A DNA stretch of 58,152 nucleotides from an uncultured Bacilli bacterium (GCA_947625535.1 CANQOR010000006.1:1-58152); one strand, 5' to 3'; counted from the first letter of the stretch, positions 9,117 through 19,369 are shown. The notes: a model not told the origin generated them from the letters alone. Program-made: numbers and translations.

Positions 9117-9384
9117 GAAATATTGGGTTGAACTTGTCATTTTAATGAAATATAATAATTATCAACATTTAGCTGTGGATATGTGGATAACTTTTTTAAC
9201 AGGTGGATTAAAAATTTGTGGATAATGTTGATAAATATGGCATTCTTTGATATTTAGGGTGTTAAATTGTTGTTAATTTTGTTTATATGTTGTTGATAGT
9301 TTAAATTAGATAAATTATTTCTTTTAATTTTCAACAGTATGAGTTAAAATATTTATACAAAGGTCACGAAGTGGGGTGATGGTT
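9117..9384. other. Chromosomal replication origin (oriC) with DnaA boxes
   Basis: Gene-free stretch between the diverging rpmH and dnaA genes. Perfect DnaA boxes (TGTGGATAA, the reverse of TTATCCACA) lie at 9182-9190 and 9217-9225. One-mismatch boxes are at 9159-9167 (TTATCAACA), 9174-9182 (TGTGGATAT) and 9226-9234 (TGTTGATAA). Weaker ones lie at 9202-9210 and 9291-9299. Most face the same way, with short spacings (8-20 bp). AT-only sequence at about 9300-9360 is the likely unwinding region just before dnaA. Gene strands switch here, which supports a bidirectional origin. Confidence 0.9.
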
Positions 9385-10749
9385 TTGAATCTAGAGGAAA
9401 TCTGGGAACAAGTTCTCAATAATATTCGAGATGAGTTCCACCCAGTATCATTTAGTATGTGGTTTAATAATACTAAGTTATACCAACTTACTGATGATAA
9501 AATTATCTTACAAGTACCTATGCAATTGCATAAAAATTCTTTTTTAAATAATTATTACGTTTTACTTACTGATGCTTTTGCTGAAGTAACTGGTAAAAGA
9601 CGCCAAATGGAATGTTTATTACCCAATGAAGTTATTCCTGATAAGAATGATAAAAATGAGGTTGTTGATAAAGTAGAAGATATTAACAATAGTGAAAATG
9701 ATTATCAATTTGAAAGTAATTTAAAACCAAATCTTACTTTTGACAATTTCGTAGTAGGGGATACTAATAAGTTTGCTAAGTTATCTGCCGAGACTGTAGC
9801 TAAGAACCCTGGTAGTCAATGGAATCCATTATTTATATATGGTAAAAGTGGAATAGGTAAAACTCATTTAATGCATGCTATTGGTAATTATATTACGGAA
9901 CATAATAAAAATTTAAAGGTTTTATATACTACAAGTGATGATTTTAGAAAAGATTATACTGGTATAGTAACTAATAATTCTGCTGAATATGCTAATAATT
10001 TTAAATCAAAATATCGTAATATAGATGTTTTAATAATAGATGATATTCAATATTTAGTAGATGCAAAGAAAACACAGGAAGAATTCTTTCATACATTTAA
10101 TTATTTACAAGGTAAAAATAAACAAATTATAATAAGTTCAGATAGATCACCAGATGATTTAAAATTATTGGAAGATCGTCTAAGAAGTAGATTTTCAATG
10201 GGGTTACCTGTTGATATATATCCACCAGATTTTGAATTAAGATGTCGTATTATAAAAGATAAAATAGGGCGACTTAATGGTTTAACTGGTAAAATGACTG
10301 ATGAAGCAGTTGAATTTATTGCTAATAATTGTGATACTGATGTTAGAAGTATTGAAGGAGCTATTAATAGATTAGTAGCTTATACCGCAATGATAGTACC
10401 AAATAAAATAGATTTAGAATTTGTTAGTGATGCTTTAAAAGATTATATTAATAAAAATCCTTATATATCTAATGATATAATTACTATACAGAAAGCTGTT
10501 GCTGATTATTATAATTTAACAGTTGAAGTATTAAAAGGAAAGAAGAGAAGTGCTAATATAGTATATCCAAGAATGATTGCTATGTATCTATGTAGGATGT
10601 TAACAGATCAATCTTTTCCAAGAATTGGCTTAGAATTTGGTGCGAGAGATCATTCAACAGTAATACATGCTGTAAATACAATTGAAGAAGATTTAAAAAA
10701 TAATAGTCAATTAAAGAATATTATTAATGAAATTAAAGCAAAATTATAA
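9385..10749 (+). CDS. dnaA: Chromosomal replication initiator DnaA
   Basis: AAA+ ATPase that binds DnaA boxes, opens oriC and loads the helicase. Domain I is at the N-terminus (LEEIWEQVL...), with a short acidic linker around residues 85-115. The AAA+ core has Walker A GKSGIGKTH (about 153-161) and Walker B VLIIDDIQ. The C-terminal DNA-binding domain has the DnaA signature GARDHSTVIHA. I prefer the TTG at 9385 because GGGGTGAT, a close match to the anti-SD partner, stands 4 bases before it and it gives the normal start MNLEEIW. A GTG at 9376 and an ATG at 9379 are in frame but overlap that SD. Length 454 aa is normal. Confidence 0.95.
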   Translation: MNLEEIWEQVLNNIRDEFHPVSFSMWFNNTKLYQLTDDKIILQVPMQLHKNSFLNNYYVLLTDAFAEVTGKRRQMECLLPNEVIPDKNDKNEVVDKVEDINNSENDYQFESNLKPNLTFDNFVVGDTNKFAKLSAETVAKNPGSQWNPLFIYGKSGIGKTHLMHAIGNYITEHNKNLKVLYTTSDDFRKDYTGIVTNNSAEYANNFKSKYRNIDVLIIDDIQYLVDAKKTQEEFFHTFNYLQGKNKQIIISSDRSPDDLKLLEDRLRSRFSMGLPVDIYPPDFELRCRIIKDKIGRLNGLTGKMTDEAVEFIANNCDTDVRSIEGAINRLVAYTAMIVPNKIDLEFVSDALKDYINKNPYISNDIITIQKAVADYYNLTVEVLKGKKRSANIVYPRMIAMYLCRMLTDQSFPRIGLEFGARDHSTVIHAVNTIEEDLKNNSQLKNIINEIKAKL

Positions 10750-10906
10750 AATTGTTAATTAATTGTTATTAAATATAGATTTATTAACAGTTAAAAATAT
10801 AGATTTATCTAAGTATTTTGGGGATAAAAATATAGTTATAAACATATCAACGTTATAATAATAATAATAAAATTAAAAATAAATAAATAAGAAAGAAGGA
10901 AAATTA
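10750..10906. promoter_or_regulatory. dnaA-dnaN spacer with 14-bp direct repeats
   Basis: This 157-bp AT-rich gap holds two exact copies of AAATATAGATTTAT (10771-10784 and 10795-10808), 24 bp apart, and a weaker third start (AAATATAGTTA, about 10817). No clear DnaA box is present. It may contain the dnaN promoter and operator; its role is unknown. Confidence 0.4.
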
Positions 10907-12031
10907 ATGAAATTTACAATTGAAAAAAATATTTTATTAGAAAATTTATCAAATGTAGTAAAAGCAATATCTTCTAAGAATATTATACCTATATTAAATG
11001 GTATAAAGTTTGAACTTAATAGTGAAGGATTATTCCTTACTGCTAGTGATAGTGAATTAACGATTAGAGCTTTTATTGAAAAGAAAGCTATTACTAATGT
11101 AGAAAATGAAGGTTCTATTATTATACAAAGTGATTTTATATTAGATATAATAAGGAAAATGCCTTCTGATTTAATTAATTTTGAATTAATGGATGGTTTA
11201 AAAATAAAAATATTCTCTGATAATAGTCAATATGATTTAAATTGTTTAGATCCTAAAGAATATCCTAGTTTAAAATTAGAAGAAGTTGATAATCCTATAG
11301 TTATTAAGGGTAATACATTTAAAACTATTATAAGTCAAACTGCTTTTGCTATATCTACACAAGAAATAAGACCTTTATTAACAGGTTTAAATTTTAAAAT
11401 AGTTGGTGATGTTTTGGAATGTATAGCTACAGATTCTTATAGATTAGCTAAAAAGAATATTAAATTAGATAATCCTAGTGAAGAAGAAATTAATATTGTT
11501 ATACCTGGAAAAAATATTATGGAATTAGATAAAATTATTAATGAAGATGAAGATGTAGAAATGCATGTATTCTCTAATAAAATATTATTTAAATATAAAA
11601 ATATTATTTTCCAAAGTAATTTATTATCTGGAACATATCCTAATACATCAAATTTAATACCTAGTGAGTTTGCTATTATAGTTAATACTAAATTAGATGA
11701 TTATTATAGTGCTATAGATAGAGCCGCTTTAATTACACAAAGTAAAGGTAAAGAAAAGAATATTGTTAAAATGAAAATTAAGAATAATAAAATGATAATT
11801 AATTCTTATGCATCAGAAATAGGTAAAGTAGAAGAAAAACTTAATATAGAAACTGGTGCTGATGCTAATATAGATATTTCATTTAGTGCTAAATATATGT
11901 TAGATGCTTTAAAAACTATGAAAGATCAAGATATATTGATATTACTTAATGGGGAAGTTAAACCTATTGTTATAAAATCTATTAATGATGAATCTTTAAT
12001 TCAGTTAATTTTACCTGTTAAAACATTTTAA
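10907..12031 (+). CDS. dnaN: DNA polymerase III sliding clamp (beta subunit)
   Basis: Ring-shaped dimeric clamp that holds DNA polymerase III on DNA. The 374-aa protein shows the three-fold repeated clamp fold: domain 1 starts MKFTIEKNILLENLSNVVKAIS, domain 2 has RPLLTGLNFK and ATDSYRLAKK, and the C-terminus ends LIQLILPVKTF, the peptide-binding cleft that docks replication partners. AGAAGGA precedes the ATG. It follows dnaA as usual. A strong hairpin ends the unit, so the following comK homologue has its own expression. Confidence 0.96.
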   Translation: MKFTIEKNILLENLSNVVKAISSKNIIPILNGIKFELNSEGLFLTASDSELTIRAFIEKKAITNVENEGSIIIQSDFILDIIRKMPSDLINFELMDGLKIKIFSDNSQYDLNCLDPKEYPSLKLEEVDNPIVIKGNTFKTIISQTAFAISTQEIRPLLTGLNFKIVGDVLECIATDSYRLAKKNIKLDNPSEEEINIVIPGKNIMELDKIINEDEDVEMHVFSNKILFKYKNIIFQSNLLSGTYPNTSNLIPSEFAIIVNTKLDDYYSAIDRAALITQSKGKEKNIVKMKIKNNKMIINSYASEIGKVEEKLNIETGADANIDISFSAKYMLDALKTMKDQDILILLNGEVKPIVIKSINDESLIQLILPVKTF

Positions 12032-12043
12032 TTTATAAAAAAA

Positions 12044-12078
12044 TTAATCACTTTTTCGAAAAAAAGTGATTTTTTTTG
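12044..12078. terminator. Terminator after dnaN
   Basis: AATCACTTTTT pairs with AAAAAGTGATT (12046-12056 with 12061-12071) across CGAA and is followed by a T run. Confidence 0.85.
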
Positions 12079-12103
12079 CTTAAATGTTAAATTTTTATTA
12101 AAA

Positions 12104-12130
12104 TTCGACAAAATTAGAGTTATTTCGACA
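12104..12130. repeat. Direct repeat TTCGACA upstream of the comK homologue
   Basis: Two identical heptamers at 12104-12110 and 12124-12130 have starts 20 bp apart (two helix turns), in the short comK promoter region. A candidate operator; binding protein unknown. Confidence 0.4.
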
Positions 12131-12182
12131 TTATAGTAGTGTATAAGGTTGGTAAATTTTGGAAAGAGGGAGGTTTTGTTTG

Positions 12183-12635
12183 ATGGATTCTTATGAAATA
12201 AATAAGGATACTGTAGCTTTAATACCTAAAGATTCTAAACATACTATTGTATATGAAGTTGATAATTCTTTTGAAGTTAATAAATCAGCTTTAAAAATAG
12301 TAGAAGAGAGTTGTGAATATTTTGGTAGTTCTTTAGAAGGTAGACAAGTTGGAACATCTAAATTAATAGGTTATACACATAAAGTACCTGTTATAATAGA
12401 AGAATCTTTTGATTTGATATTTTTTCCTACTTTATCTCCTAAGAATAATGAATGTTCTTGGTTAGCTTATGATCATATTTATAAACCTGATAAGTTTAAA
12501 GATAAGACTATTATTGAGCTAAAAAATGGTAAAAAGTTACTAGTAGATGTATCTACAGCTATAATAGATAATCAACTTTATAGATGTTCTAGATTAAAAG
12601 ATACATTACAGTTAAGAAAAATAGATAAAAATTAA
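12183..12635 (+). CDS. comK: ComK-family competence transcription factor
   Basis: ComK is the master activator of natural competence in Bacillus and binds AT-rich AAAAN5TTTT boxes. This 150-aa protein matches ComK across its centre: an E-S-C-x-Y-F-G-S-S-x-E-G-R block (about residues 42-54), then QVGTSKLIGYTHKVPVII, FFPTLSPKNNECSW, and an RxxRLKDTL motif near the end. The ATG at 12183 has GGGAGG nine bases upstream; an upstream in-frame TTG (12159) has none. It lies between dnaN and recF, where Bacillus carries the S4-domain gene yaaA/rlbA. It is flanked by terminators, so it is a single-gene unit. Function is inferred from family membership. Confidence 0.82.
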   Translation: MDSYEINKDTVALIPKDSKHTIVYEVDNSFEVNKSALKIVEESCEYFGSSLEGRQVGTSKLIGYTHKVPVIIEESFDLIFFPTLSPKNNECSWLAYDHIYKPDKFKDKTIIELKNGKKLLVDVSTAIIDNQLYRCSRLKDTLQLRKIDKN

Positions 12636-12636
12636 T

Positions 12637-12664
12637 AAAAAAGCTACTCTAAGGTAGCTTTTTG
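12637..12664. terminator. Terminator after comK
   Basis: AAAAAGCTAC and GTAGCTTTTT pair around a short loop. A TATAAT at 12668-12673 just beyond may start recF transcription. Confidence 0.8.
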
Positions 12665-12740
12665 TGTTATAATTAAATAGAGGTATGGGAGTACTTAAAA
12701 AATACTTTTGAAGCTGTATGGTCGTAAAAGAGGCTAAAAA

Positions 12741-13829
12741 ATGAAAATACAACATTTGAAATTATTAAATTTTAGAAATTATGAAAAGATAGAAATTAAT
12801 TTTTCTCCTACTTACAATATTATATATGGTGATAATGGAGCAGGAAAGACTAATTTAATAGAAAGTATTTATGTGCTTGCTCTTACAAAATCTTTTAGGG
12901 GTTCTGTTGATAAAGTATTAATTATGAACAATAAGGATGTTTGTCGAGTAGAGGGGACAATTTCTGAAAAATATGTTAATAATTATAAAATAATAATTAA
13001 AGATGGTGGCAAAAAAGTTAAAATTAATAATACTAAAATTGATAAATTAAGTGATTATATATCAAAAGTTAGTGTTGTACTCTTTAATCCTAATGATTTA
13101 AGATTTATAAAGGATTCACCCAGTGTTAGAAGAACAGCTATTAATTTAGAAATATCACAAATTAATAATGTTTATTTAAAAAATCTTAATAATTATAATA
13201 AATTATTAAAACAAAGAAATGCTTATTTAAAAACAATGAATATTAATGCTAATTCATCTAGTGATTATTTAAATATTTTAACTGAAAAACTTATTGATGC
13301 TGGGGAAAAAATTTATTTATCGAGAAAAAAATATATTGATTTATTAAATGATAGAATAGGGGAGTTTTATAAAAAAATATGTGATATATCTGACTTATCT
13401 TTAGAATATTTATCTGATTATAAAAATTTTGATAGAAATAAAATAATATCTAAATATAAAGAATGTTTAAATAAAGATATTATTTTAGGTAAAACAACTA
13501 TTGGAGTTCATCATGATGATATTAGATTTAAATTTTTAGGACAGAATATTCGAGATTATGGATCAGAAGGTCAACAAAAAAATGCTATTATAGCTTATAA
13601 ATTAGCTGAATTAGAGATTTATTATAAAATAAGGAATGATTATCCCATTTTAATACTAGATGATTTATTTAGTGAATTAGATAAAAATAAAATTAATAAT
13701 ATTCTAAATTTAATAAATGACGATATTCAAACATTTATTACAACAACTGAAATAGATAAAATTAATAAAAATATATTAAATAAAAGTAAGTTGTTTTATG
13801 TTACTGAAGGAGTTATAAGGGAGGATTAG
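12741..13829 (+). CDS. recF: DNA replication and repair protein RecF
   Basis: SMC-like ATPase that helps load RecA at single-strand gaps. The 362-aa protein starts with the standard [14 protein letters not shown] and has Walker [10 protein letters not shown] (about 30-38). The signature region [10 protein letters not shown] and Walker [12 protein letters not shown] lie near the C-terminus. It ends two bases before gyrB, so recF-gyrB-gyrA form one operon. A small open frame ending in ATGA overlaps the recF start codon; it is too short to call a gene. Confidence 0.95.
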   Translation: MKIQHLKLLNFRNYEKIEINFSPTYNIIYGDNGAGKTNLIESIYVLALTKSFRGSVDKVLIMNNKDVCRVEGTISEKYVNNYKIIIKDGGKKVKINNTKIDKLSDYISKVSVVLFNPNDLRFIKDSPSVRRTAINLEISQINNVYLKNLNNYNKLLKQRNAYLKTMNINANSSSDYLNILTEKLIDAGEKIYLSRKKYIDLLNDRIGEFYKKICDISDLSLEYLSDYKNFDRNKIISKYKECLNKDIILGKTTIGVHHDDIRFKFLGQNIRDYGSEGQQKNAIIAYKLAELEIYYKIRNDYPILILDDLFSELDKNKINNILNLINDDIQTFITTTEIDKINKNILNKSKLFYVTEGVIRED

Positions 13830-13831
13830 TT

Positions 13832-15745
13832 ATGAAAGAAGAATATAATGATAGTGATATTCAAGTATTAGAAGGTCTAGAAGCTGTACGTAAAAGACCA
13901 GGTATGTATATTGGTACTACTAGTGAAAGAGGTCTTCACCATCTAGTTTGGGAAATAGTTGATAACGCTGTAGATGAAGCATTAGCTGGTTATTGTGACG
14001 ATATTGAAGTTATTATTGAAAAAAATAACGTTATTACAGTAAAAGATGATGGACGTGGTATGCCAACTGGTAAAAATGAAAAAACTGGTTTATCAACAAT
14101 TGAGACAATTTTTACTGTCTTACATGCTGGAGGTAAATTTGGTGGTGGCGGATACAAAGTATCTGGTGGATTACATGGTGTAGGTGCTTCTGTAGTTAAT
14201 GCCTTATCAAGTTGGTTAGAAGTTAGAGTATATAGAGATGGTCATGTATATTATCAAAGATTTGAAAATGGTGGACATCCTGTTGGAGAACTTAAAATAA
14301 TTGAAGATTGTGATCCTGAAAGAACTGGTACTACTGTTACATTTAAAGCTGATCCAACTATCTTTAAAGAAACAACTGTTTATGATTATGAAACTTTAGC
14401 TACGAGATTAGAAGAATTAGCTTTCTTAAATAAAGGTCTTAGAATTATCTTAGAAGATTTAAGAGATGATGAAAAGAAAGATATATTTGTATATAATGGT
14501 GGAATTATTGAATTTGTTAATAAATTAAATAAAAATAAAAAGGTAATTCATGAAAATGTTGTATATGTTGAAGGTCAAGAAGATGGTATATCTTTAGAGG
14601 TAGCATTTCAATATAACGAAGATTATAATTCATGTGTTTATTCATTTACTAATAATATAAGTACTTATGAAGGTGGAACACATGAAGATGGGGTTAAAAG
14701 AGCATTAACTAGAATAATAAATAACTATGCTAAGAATGCTAAAATACTAAAAGATAATGATGATCCTTTAACAGGTGAAGATGTTAGAGAAGGATTAACA
14801 ATGATTATTTCTTGTAAACATCCAGATCCTCAATTTGAAGGTCAAACTAAAACTAAACTAGGAAATGCTGAAGTAAGAAAAATAGCTGATGATGTATTTA
14901 GTGAAGGTTTAGAAAGATTCTTATTAGAAAATCCTGAAGAAGCTAGAACAATTATAGAAAAATCAATGACTGCTTCAAGAGCTAGGTTAGCAGCTAAAAA
15001 AGCTAGAGAATTAACTCGTCGTAAAGGTGATTTAGATATTACTAATTTCTATGGTAAATTATCTGATTGTAAGAGTAAAGATCCTTCAGAATGTGAAATA
15101 TTTATTGTCGAAGGAGATTCTGCTGGTGGTTCAGCTATTAAAGGACGTAATAGTATGACACAAGCTATTCTTCCATTAAGAGGTAAAATATTAAATGTTG
15201 AAAAAGCTCGTTTAGATAGAGCATTAAATAATGAAGAAATTAGAACTATTATTACAGCATTTGGTACTGGTATTGGTGATGAATTTGATTTATCTAAATT
15301 AAGATACGATAAAATAATAATAATGACTGATGCCGATGTCGATGGTGCTCATATTAGAGTATTATTGTTAACTTTATTTTATAGATTCTTTAGACCAATT
15401 GTTGAAGCAGGACATGTATATGCTGCACAACCTCCACTTTTCTGTATAAAACATGGACAAACTATTAAATATGTTTTAAATGAAAAAGAAAGAGATGAAT
15501 ATTTAGCAACATTAAAACCTGAAACTAAGAGAGATATCTTACGTATGAAAGGTTTAGGTGAAATGGATGCTGAAGAATTAAATGAAACAACAATGGATAT
15601 AGAAAAACGTGTATTAAGACAAATAACTTTAGAAGATACTCGTGCTGCAGATGAAGTATTCTCTAAATTAATGGGTGATGAAGTAGAACCTAGAAGAACA
15701 TTTATTGAAGAAAATGCAGTATTTGTACAAAATTTGGATGCTTAG
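13832..15745 (+). CDS. gyrB: DNA gyrase subunit B
   Basis: ATPase subunit of gyrase, which introduces negative supercoils. N-terminal GHKL ATPase: [38 protein letters not shown] and [20 protein letters not shown] domain with EGDSAGGSA and [12 protein letters not shown], and a C-terminal [26 protein letters not shown] block. Length 637 aa is normal for the Gram-positive form without the E. coli insertion. It is directly followed by gyrA. Confidence 0.97.
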   Translation: MKEEYNDSDIQVLEGLEAVRKRPGMYIGTTSERGLHHLVWEIVDNAVDEALAGYCDDIEVIIEKNNVITVKDDGRGMPTGKNEKTGLSTIETIFTVLHAGGKFGGGGYKVSGGLHGVGASVVNALSSWLEVRVYRDGHVYYQRFENGGHPVGELKIIEDCDPERTGTTVTFKADPTIFKETTVYDYETLATRLEELAFLNKGLRIILEDLRDDEKKDIFVYNGGIIEFVNKLNKNKKVIHENVVYVEGQEDGISLEVAFQYNEDYNSCVYSFTNNISTYEGGTHEDGVKRALTRIINNYAKNAKILKDNDDPLTGEDVREGLTMIISCKHPDPQFEGQTKTKLGNAEVRKIADDVFSEGLERFLLENPEEARTIIEKSMTASRARLAAKKARELTRRKGDLDITNFYGKLSDCKSKDPSECEIFIVEGDSAGGSAIKGRNSMTQAILPLRGKILNVEKARLDRALNNEEIRTIITAFGTGIGDEFDLSKLRYDKIIIMTDADVDGAHIRVLLLTLFYRFFRPIVEAGHVYAAQPPLFCIKHGQTIKYVLNEKERDEYLATLKPETKRDILRMKGLGEMDAEELNETTMDIEKRVLRQITLEDTRAADEVFSKLMGDEVEPRRTFIEENAVFVQNLDA

Positions 15746-15758
15746 GAGGTGAATGGTT

Positions 15759-18356
15759 GTGGATAGATTAGAACAAAATAACATAGTTAAAGAAGTTAGA
15801 GATTCATTTTTAGATTATTCAATGAGTGTTATTGTCGCAAGAGCTTTACCAGATTTAAGAGATGGTTTAAAACCTGTTCATAGAAGAATTTTATATTCTA
15901 TGTATGAATCTGGTTATACACCAGATAAACCTCATAAAAAGAGTGCTAGAATAGTTGGAGATGTAATGGGTAAATACCATCCACATGGTGATTCTAGTAT
16001 TTATGAAGCAATGGTTAGAATGGCTCAAGATTTCTCATATCGTTGTATGTTAGTTGATGGTCATGGTAACTTTGGTAATATTGAAGGTTATGGTGCTGCA
16101 GCAATGCGTTATACTGAATCTAGACTTTCAAAGATATCATTAGAGTTATTAAGAGATATTAATAAAGATACTGTTGATATGATACCTAACTTCGATGATT
16201 CAGAAAAAGAACCAGCTATTTTACCATCAAGATTTCCTAATATATTAGTAAATGGTGCTATGGGTATTGCAGTTGGTATGGCAACTAATATACCACCTCA
16301 TAATTTAGGTGAAGTTATAGATGGATGTATTGCCTATATAGATAATCCTGATATTACTTTAGATGAATTAATGAAATTTATACCTGGTCCTGATTTTCCT
16401 ACTGGAGGTATTATTTTAGGTAATTCTGGTATTAAGAAAGCTTATGAAACTGGTCGTGGAAGTATTACGATTAGAAGTAAAGCAACAATTGAAGAAAAAA
16501 ATGGACGTCATTATATAGTAATTGATGAAGTTCCATACGGAATTAATACTTTAGATTTAAAAAATAAAGTAGCTGATTTAGTACATAATAAAATAATTGA
16601 TGGAATTACAGATTATCATACAGATTTAAAGAATGGTGTTAAAATTACAATTACTTTAAAAAAGGATGCTAATCCACAAGTAATATTAAATCAATTATAT
16701 AAACATACAGATTTTCAATCTAATTTTGGTATTATTTTCTTAATGTTAGATCAAGGTGTTCCTAAAACACTAGGTTTAAAAGATATTATAGTCAAATATG
16801 TAGATTATCAAAAAGAGATTATTATTCGTCGTACTAGATTTAATTTAGATAAAGCTGAAAAAAGAGCACATATATTAGAAGGATTAAAAATAGCTTTAGA
16901 TAATATTGATGAAGTTGTTAAGTTAATTCGTAATTCTAATAGTGATGAGGATGCACAATCTGGTTTAATGAATAGATTTGGTCTTACTGAAGTTCAAGCA
17001 CAAGCTATTCTAGAGATGAGATTACGTCGTTTAACTGGATTAGAAAGAGATAAAATTGAAGCTGAGTTAGCTGATTTATTAAAAGAAATAGAAGAGTTAA
17101 GATCTATTTTAGCGAGTGAAGAAAAAGTTCTTAATATTATTAAGGAAGAAATGACTGAAATTAAGAATAAATTTGCTGATGAACGTCGTACTAAGATAGA
17201 TATGACTGCTATTGATTATATTGAAGATGAATCTTTAATACCTAATGAAGATGTAGTAATTGCTTTAACTCATAAAGGTTATATTAAGAGAACTACTTCT
17301 GATACATTTAAAGCTCAAAATAGAGGCGGTGTAGGTATTAAAGGTATGTCAACAAATGAAGAAGATTTTGTTGAACAAATGATTAATATTAATACTCATG
17401 ATCATGTATTATTCTTTACAAATAAAGGTAAAGTTTATAGATTAAAGGGTTATGAAATACCTGAATTTAGTCGTCAATCTAAAGGTCTACCAATGGTTAA
17501 TTTATTACCAATAGAAAAAGATGAGATGATTAATTCAATTATTAAGTTATCAACAGATGAAAATATAGATAATCTATTATTTGTTACTAAATCTGGTTTA
17601 GTAAAACGTACTGCTGTTTCTGAATTTGATAGTATTAGAAGTGGTGGTAAGATATGCATTACTTTAAAGGAAAATGATGAATTAATTGCTGTCAGAAAGA
17701 CAACGGGAAATAATTATGTTTTACTTGGATCTAGTAATGGACGTATGGTTAAATTTAATGAAAATGACGTCCGTATAATGGGAAGAACAGCTTCAGGAGT
17801 AAAAGGTATTGAATTAGATAATGCAACCTGTATTGGTGCTGAAATTGCTTCTGATGATGATAATATTATTATTGTAACAGTTAAAGGTTACGGGAAACAA
17901 ACAAGTGTTCGTGAATATAGAGAGACAAAACGTGGTAGTAAAGGTGTAAAAGCTTTAAGTATTACTGAGAAGAATGGTGATATTGCATCATTTAAGATTG
18001 CTAAACCTGATACTGATTTAGTTATTATTACGGATGCTGGTATGGTAATGCGTATGGGTACAGAAAATATTAATACTTTAGGTCGTGTTACTCAAGGTGT
18101 AAGATTAATAAGATTAAAAGATGATAATAATGTAGCTACTATTTGTTTAGTAGACAAAGAAAAAGATGATAGTGAAGTTATCAACAATGAGATTGAAGAT
18201 TCAAATTCTGATAGCTTGGGAAATAATATTTCTAATAATGAAAGTTTGGAAAATAATTTTGAAGAAGTGGAAACATCAAATAATGATGAAGTAGTTGATG
18301 ATTTAGATTATGTCGATGACAATGATCAAAATAACTCAGAAGAAGATGATATTTAG
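15759..18356 (+). CDS. gyrA: DNA gyrase subunit A
   Basis: DNA-cleaving subunit of gyrase. The catalytic tyrosine is in [10 protein letters not shown] (Y118 with this start) and the quinolone-region sequence is [17 protein letters not shown]. The C-terminal beta-pinwheel has a GyrA-box (QNRGGVG), which separates it from topoisomerase IV. The last 60 or so residues are a very acidic, N/S/D/E-rich tail that is probably disordered; its DNA carries a GGGAAATAA Noc half-site (18218). AGGAGGTGA at 15744-15752 fits the GTG at 15759 better than the ATG at 15753, which it overlaps. Confidence 0.96.
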   Translation: MDRLEQNNIVKEVRDSFLDYSMSVIVARALPDLRDGLKPVHRRILYSMYESGYTPDKPHKKSARIVGDVMGKYHPHGDSSIYEAMVRMAQDFSYRCMLVDGHGNFGNIEGYGAAAMRYTESRLSKISLELLRDINKDTVDMIPNFDDSEKEPAILPSRFPNILVNGAMGIAVGMATNIPPHNLGEVIDGCIAYIDNPDITLDELMKFIPGPDFPTGGIILGNSGIKKAYETGRGSITIRSKATIEEKNGRHYIVIDEVPYGINTLDLKNKVADLVHNKIIDGITDYHTDLKNGVKITITLKKDANPQVILNQLYKHTDFQSNFGIIFLMLDQGVPKTLGLKDIIVKYVDYQKEIIIRRTRFNLDKAEKRAHILEGLKIALDNIDEVVKLIRNSNSDEDAQSGLMNRFGLTEVQAQAILEMRLRRLTGLERDKIEAELADLLKEIEELRSILASEEKVLNIIKEEMTEIKNKFADERRTKIDMTAIDYIEDESLIPNEDVVIALTHKGYIKRTTSDTFKAQNRGGVGIKGMSTNEEDFVEQMININTHDHVLFFTNKGKVYRLKGYEIPEFSRQSKGLPMVNLLPIEKDEMINSIIKLSTDENIDNLLFVTKSGLVKRTAVSEFDSIRSGGKICITLKENDELIAVRKTTGNNYVLLGSSNGRMVKFNENDVRIMGRTASGVKGIELDNATCIGAEIASDDDNIIIVTVKGYGKQTSVREYRETKRGSKGVKALSITEKNGDIASFKIAKPDTDLVIITDAGMVMRMGTENINTLGRVTQGVRLIRLKDDNNVATICLVDKEKDDSEVINNEIEDSNSDSLGNNISNNESLENNFEEVETSNNDEVVDDLDYVDDNDQNNSEEDDI

Positions 18357-18360
18357 GTAA

Positions 18361-18376
18361 TGTTCCACGTGGAACA
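18361..18376. other. parS site 1
   Basis: TGTTCCACGTGGAACA, a perfect 16-bp palindrome equal to the ParB (Spo0J) binding consensus, 4 bp after the gyrA stop. Confidence 0.9.
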
Positions 18377-18424
18377 TCTTGGGAAATAAAAAATCTATTA
18401 TTTTTAGAAATATTGTTTATAATT

Positions 18425-18438
18425 ATTTCCCGGGAAAT
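18425..18438. other. Noc-binding site (NBS), perfect palindrome
   Basis: ATTTCCCGGGAAAT inside the parS cluster; a half-site TTGGGAAATAA lies at about 18379-18389. Noc and ParB sites are thus interleaved. Confidence 0.8.
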
Positions 18439-18465
18439 AAATTATTTGCTTAATTTTTGATAAAA

Positions 18466-18524
18466 TGAAATAGGAATCGAGAGTAGAATAACTGATATGT
18501 TATTCAATTCGTTTCCTATTTTTA
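18466..18524. terminator. Large hairpin downstream of gyrA, probable terminator
   Basis: AAATAGGAA (18468-18476) pairs with TTCCTATTT (18513-18521). Inside it, GAATAAC (18486-18492) pairs with GTTATTC (18499-18505). A T run follows. Confidence 0.55.
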
Positions 18525-18555
18525 ATTACTATAAATTATATTTAATTGTTGATAA

Positions 18556-18571
18556 TGTTCCACGTGGAACA
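18556..18571. other. parS site 2
   Basis: TGTTCCACGTGGAACA, perfect palindrome. Confidence 0.9.
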
Positions 18572-18604
18572 TATAAATATAAATAAAATTAATATATAAA
18601 TTGA

Positions 18605-18620
18605 TATTTCACGTGGAACA
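18605..18620. other. parS site 3 (degenerate)
   Basis: TATTTCACGTGGAACA differs from its neighbours at two bases in the left arm but keeps the CACGTG core. Confidence 0.7.
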
Positions 18621-18661
18621 TATGAATAATAAAATACAAATATATGTCAAATGTGTAACAA

Positions 18662-18677
18662 TGTTCCACGTGGAACA
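18662..18677. other. parS site 4
   Basis: TGTTCCACGTGGAACA; the palindrome extends to ACAAT on the left and ATTGT on the right, 24 bp in all. Confidence 0.9.
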
Positions 18678-18783
18678 TTGTGTTAATAACTTTTTTATTA
18701 AAAATATTTATATTTATGTAATTAAATTAGTTTTAATAATGTAATAAGTATGAATAAAACAATATTATATTATAATTTTTTAA

Positions 18784-18799
18784 TGTTCCACGTGGAACA
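18784..18799. other. parS site 5
   Basis: TGTTCCACGTGGAACA; the symmetry continues outward through TTTTTAA and TTAAAAA. Confidence 0.9.
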
Positions 18800-18845
18800 T
18801 TAAAAATATTAGTTGATTTTATAATAAATATTTGTTAGTATTAAA

Positions 18846-18926
18846 TCGTGCAACAAATATATTGTAACCTGGTCAGGACTGGAAAGTAGCAGCCACATCA
18901 ATCTCTGTTTGTGTGCACTTTTTTTA
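18846..18926 (+). ncRNA. ffs: Small SRP RNA (4.5S/scRNA)
   Basis: RNA core of the signal recognition particle. The conserved domain-IV loop is present as GGTCAGGACTGGAAAGTAGC followed by AGCC (18881-18904). The ends pair: GTGCAACAAA at 18848-18857 with TTTGTGTGCAC at 18908-18918. A T run at 18919-18925 ends transcription. Bacillus has its scr gene in the same tadA-dnaX neighbourhood; here it precedes tadA. Confidence 0.92.
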
Positions 18927-18937
18927 TGGTGATTGTT

Positions 18938-19369
18938 ATGAAATTGAATAAAAATGTTGTAGATCAGTTGATTAAAGGTGCTCAGAAAGCTTATAAAAGA
19001 GGAGAAATACCTGTTAGTGCTGTAATTTTAGATGAATCAGGAAAGGTTATTTCTAAAGCATGTAATAATCGACAAAAGAGTTGTAATGTTTTAGGGCATG
19101 CTGAAGTATTAGCTATTTTGAAAGCTGAAAAGAAAATTCATGATTGGCGTTTGAATGGATATAAGATGGTTGTTGTTTTGGAACCGTGTGACATGTGTTC
19201 TATGGTGATTTCTAAGTGTAGATTGGATGAAGTTTTGTATTTTGTAGCTCAAAAGGATGATAGTGTTAGATCTAATGTTAATATTGAAAAGAATTTAATT
19301 GATGGTTACGATGAAGAAAAGAAATATTTTAGTGATTTGGTATTGAATTTTTTTAACAATATGAGGTAA
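18938..19369 (+). CDS. tadA: tRNA-specific adenosine deaminase TadA
   Basis: Zinc enzyme that converts A34 to inosine in tRNA-Arg(ACG). The 143-aa deaminase has the zinc and catalytic motifs GHAEVLA and EPCDMCS. The ATG at 18938 has GGTGAT just upstream; earlier in-frame starts would overlap the SRP RNA. The C-terminus after the DEVLYFV strand is shorter and less typical than in Bacillus TadA, with the VDLF segment replaced. TadA is the most likely role, though a guanine/cytosine deaminase relative cannot be fully excluded. Confidence 0.85.
   Translation: MKLNKNVVDQLIKGAQKAYKRGEIPVSAVILDESGKVISKACNNRQKSCNVLGHAEVLAILKAEKKIHDWRLNGYKMVVVLEPCDMCSMVISKCRLDEVLYFVAQKDDSVRSNVNIEKNLIDGYDEEKKYFSDLVLNFFNNMR

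Noticed and set aside
9291..9330. DnaA-trio next to the last weak DnaA box
   Set aside because: The TAG/TTA-like triplets are too irregular in AT-rich DNA to claim.
12685..12711. Tiny open frame ATG GGA GTA ... TGA (8 codons) before recF, and another overlapping the recF start
   Set aside because: Too short, no family, no conserved partner; could be chance in AT-rich DNA.
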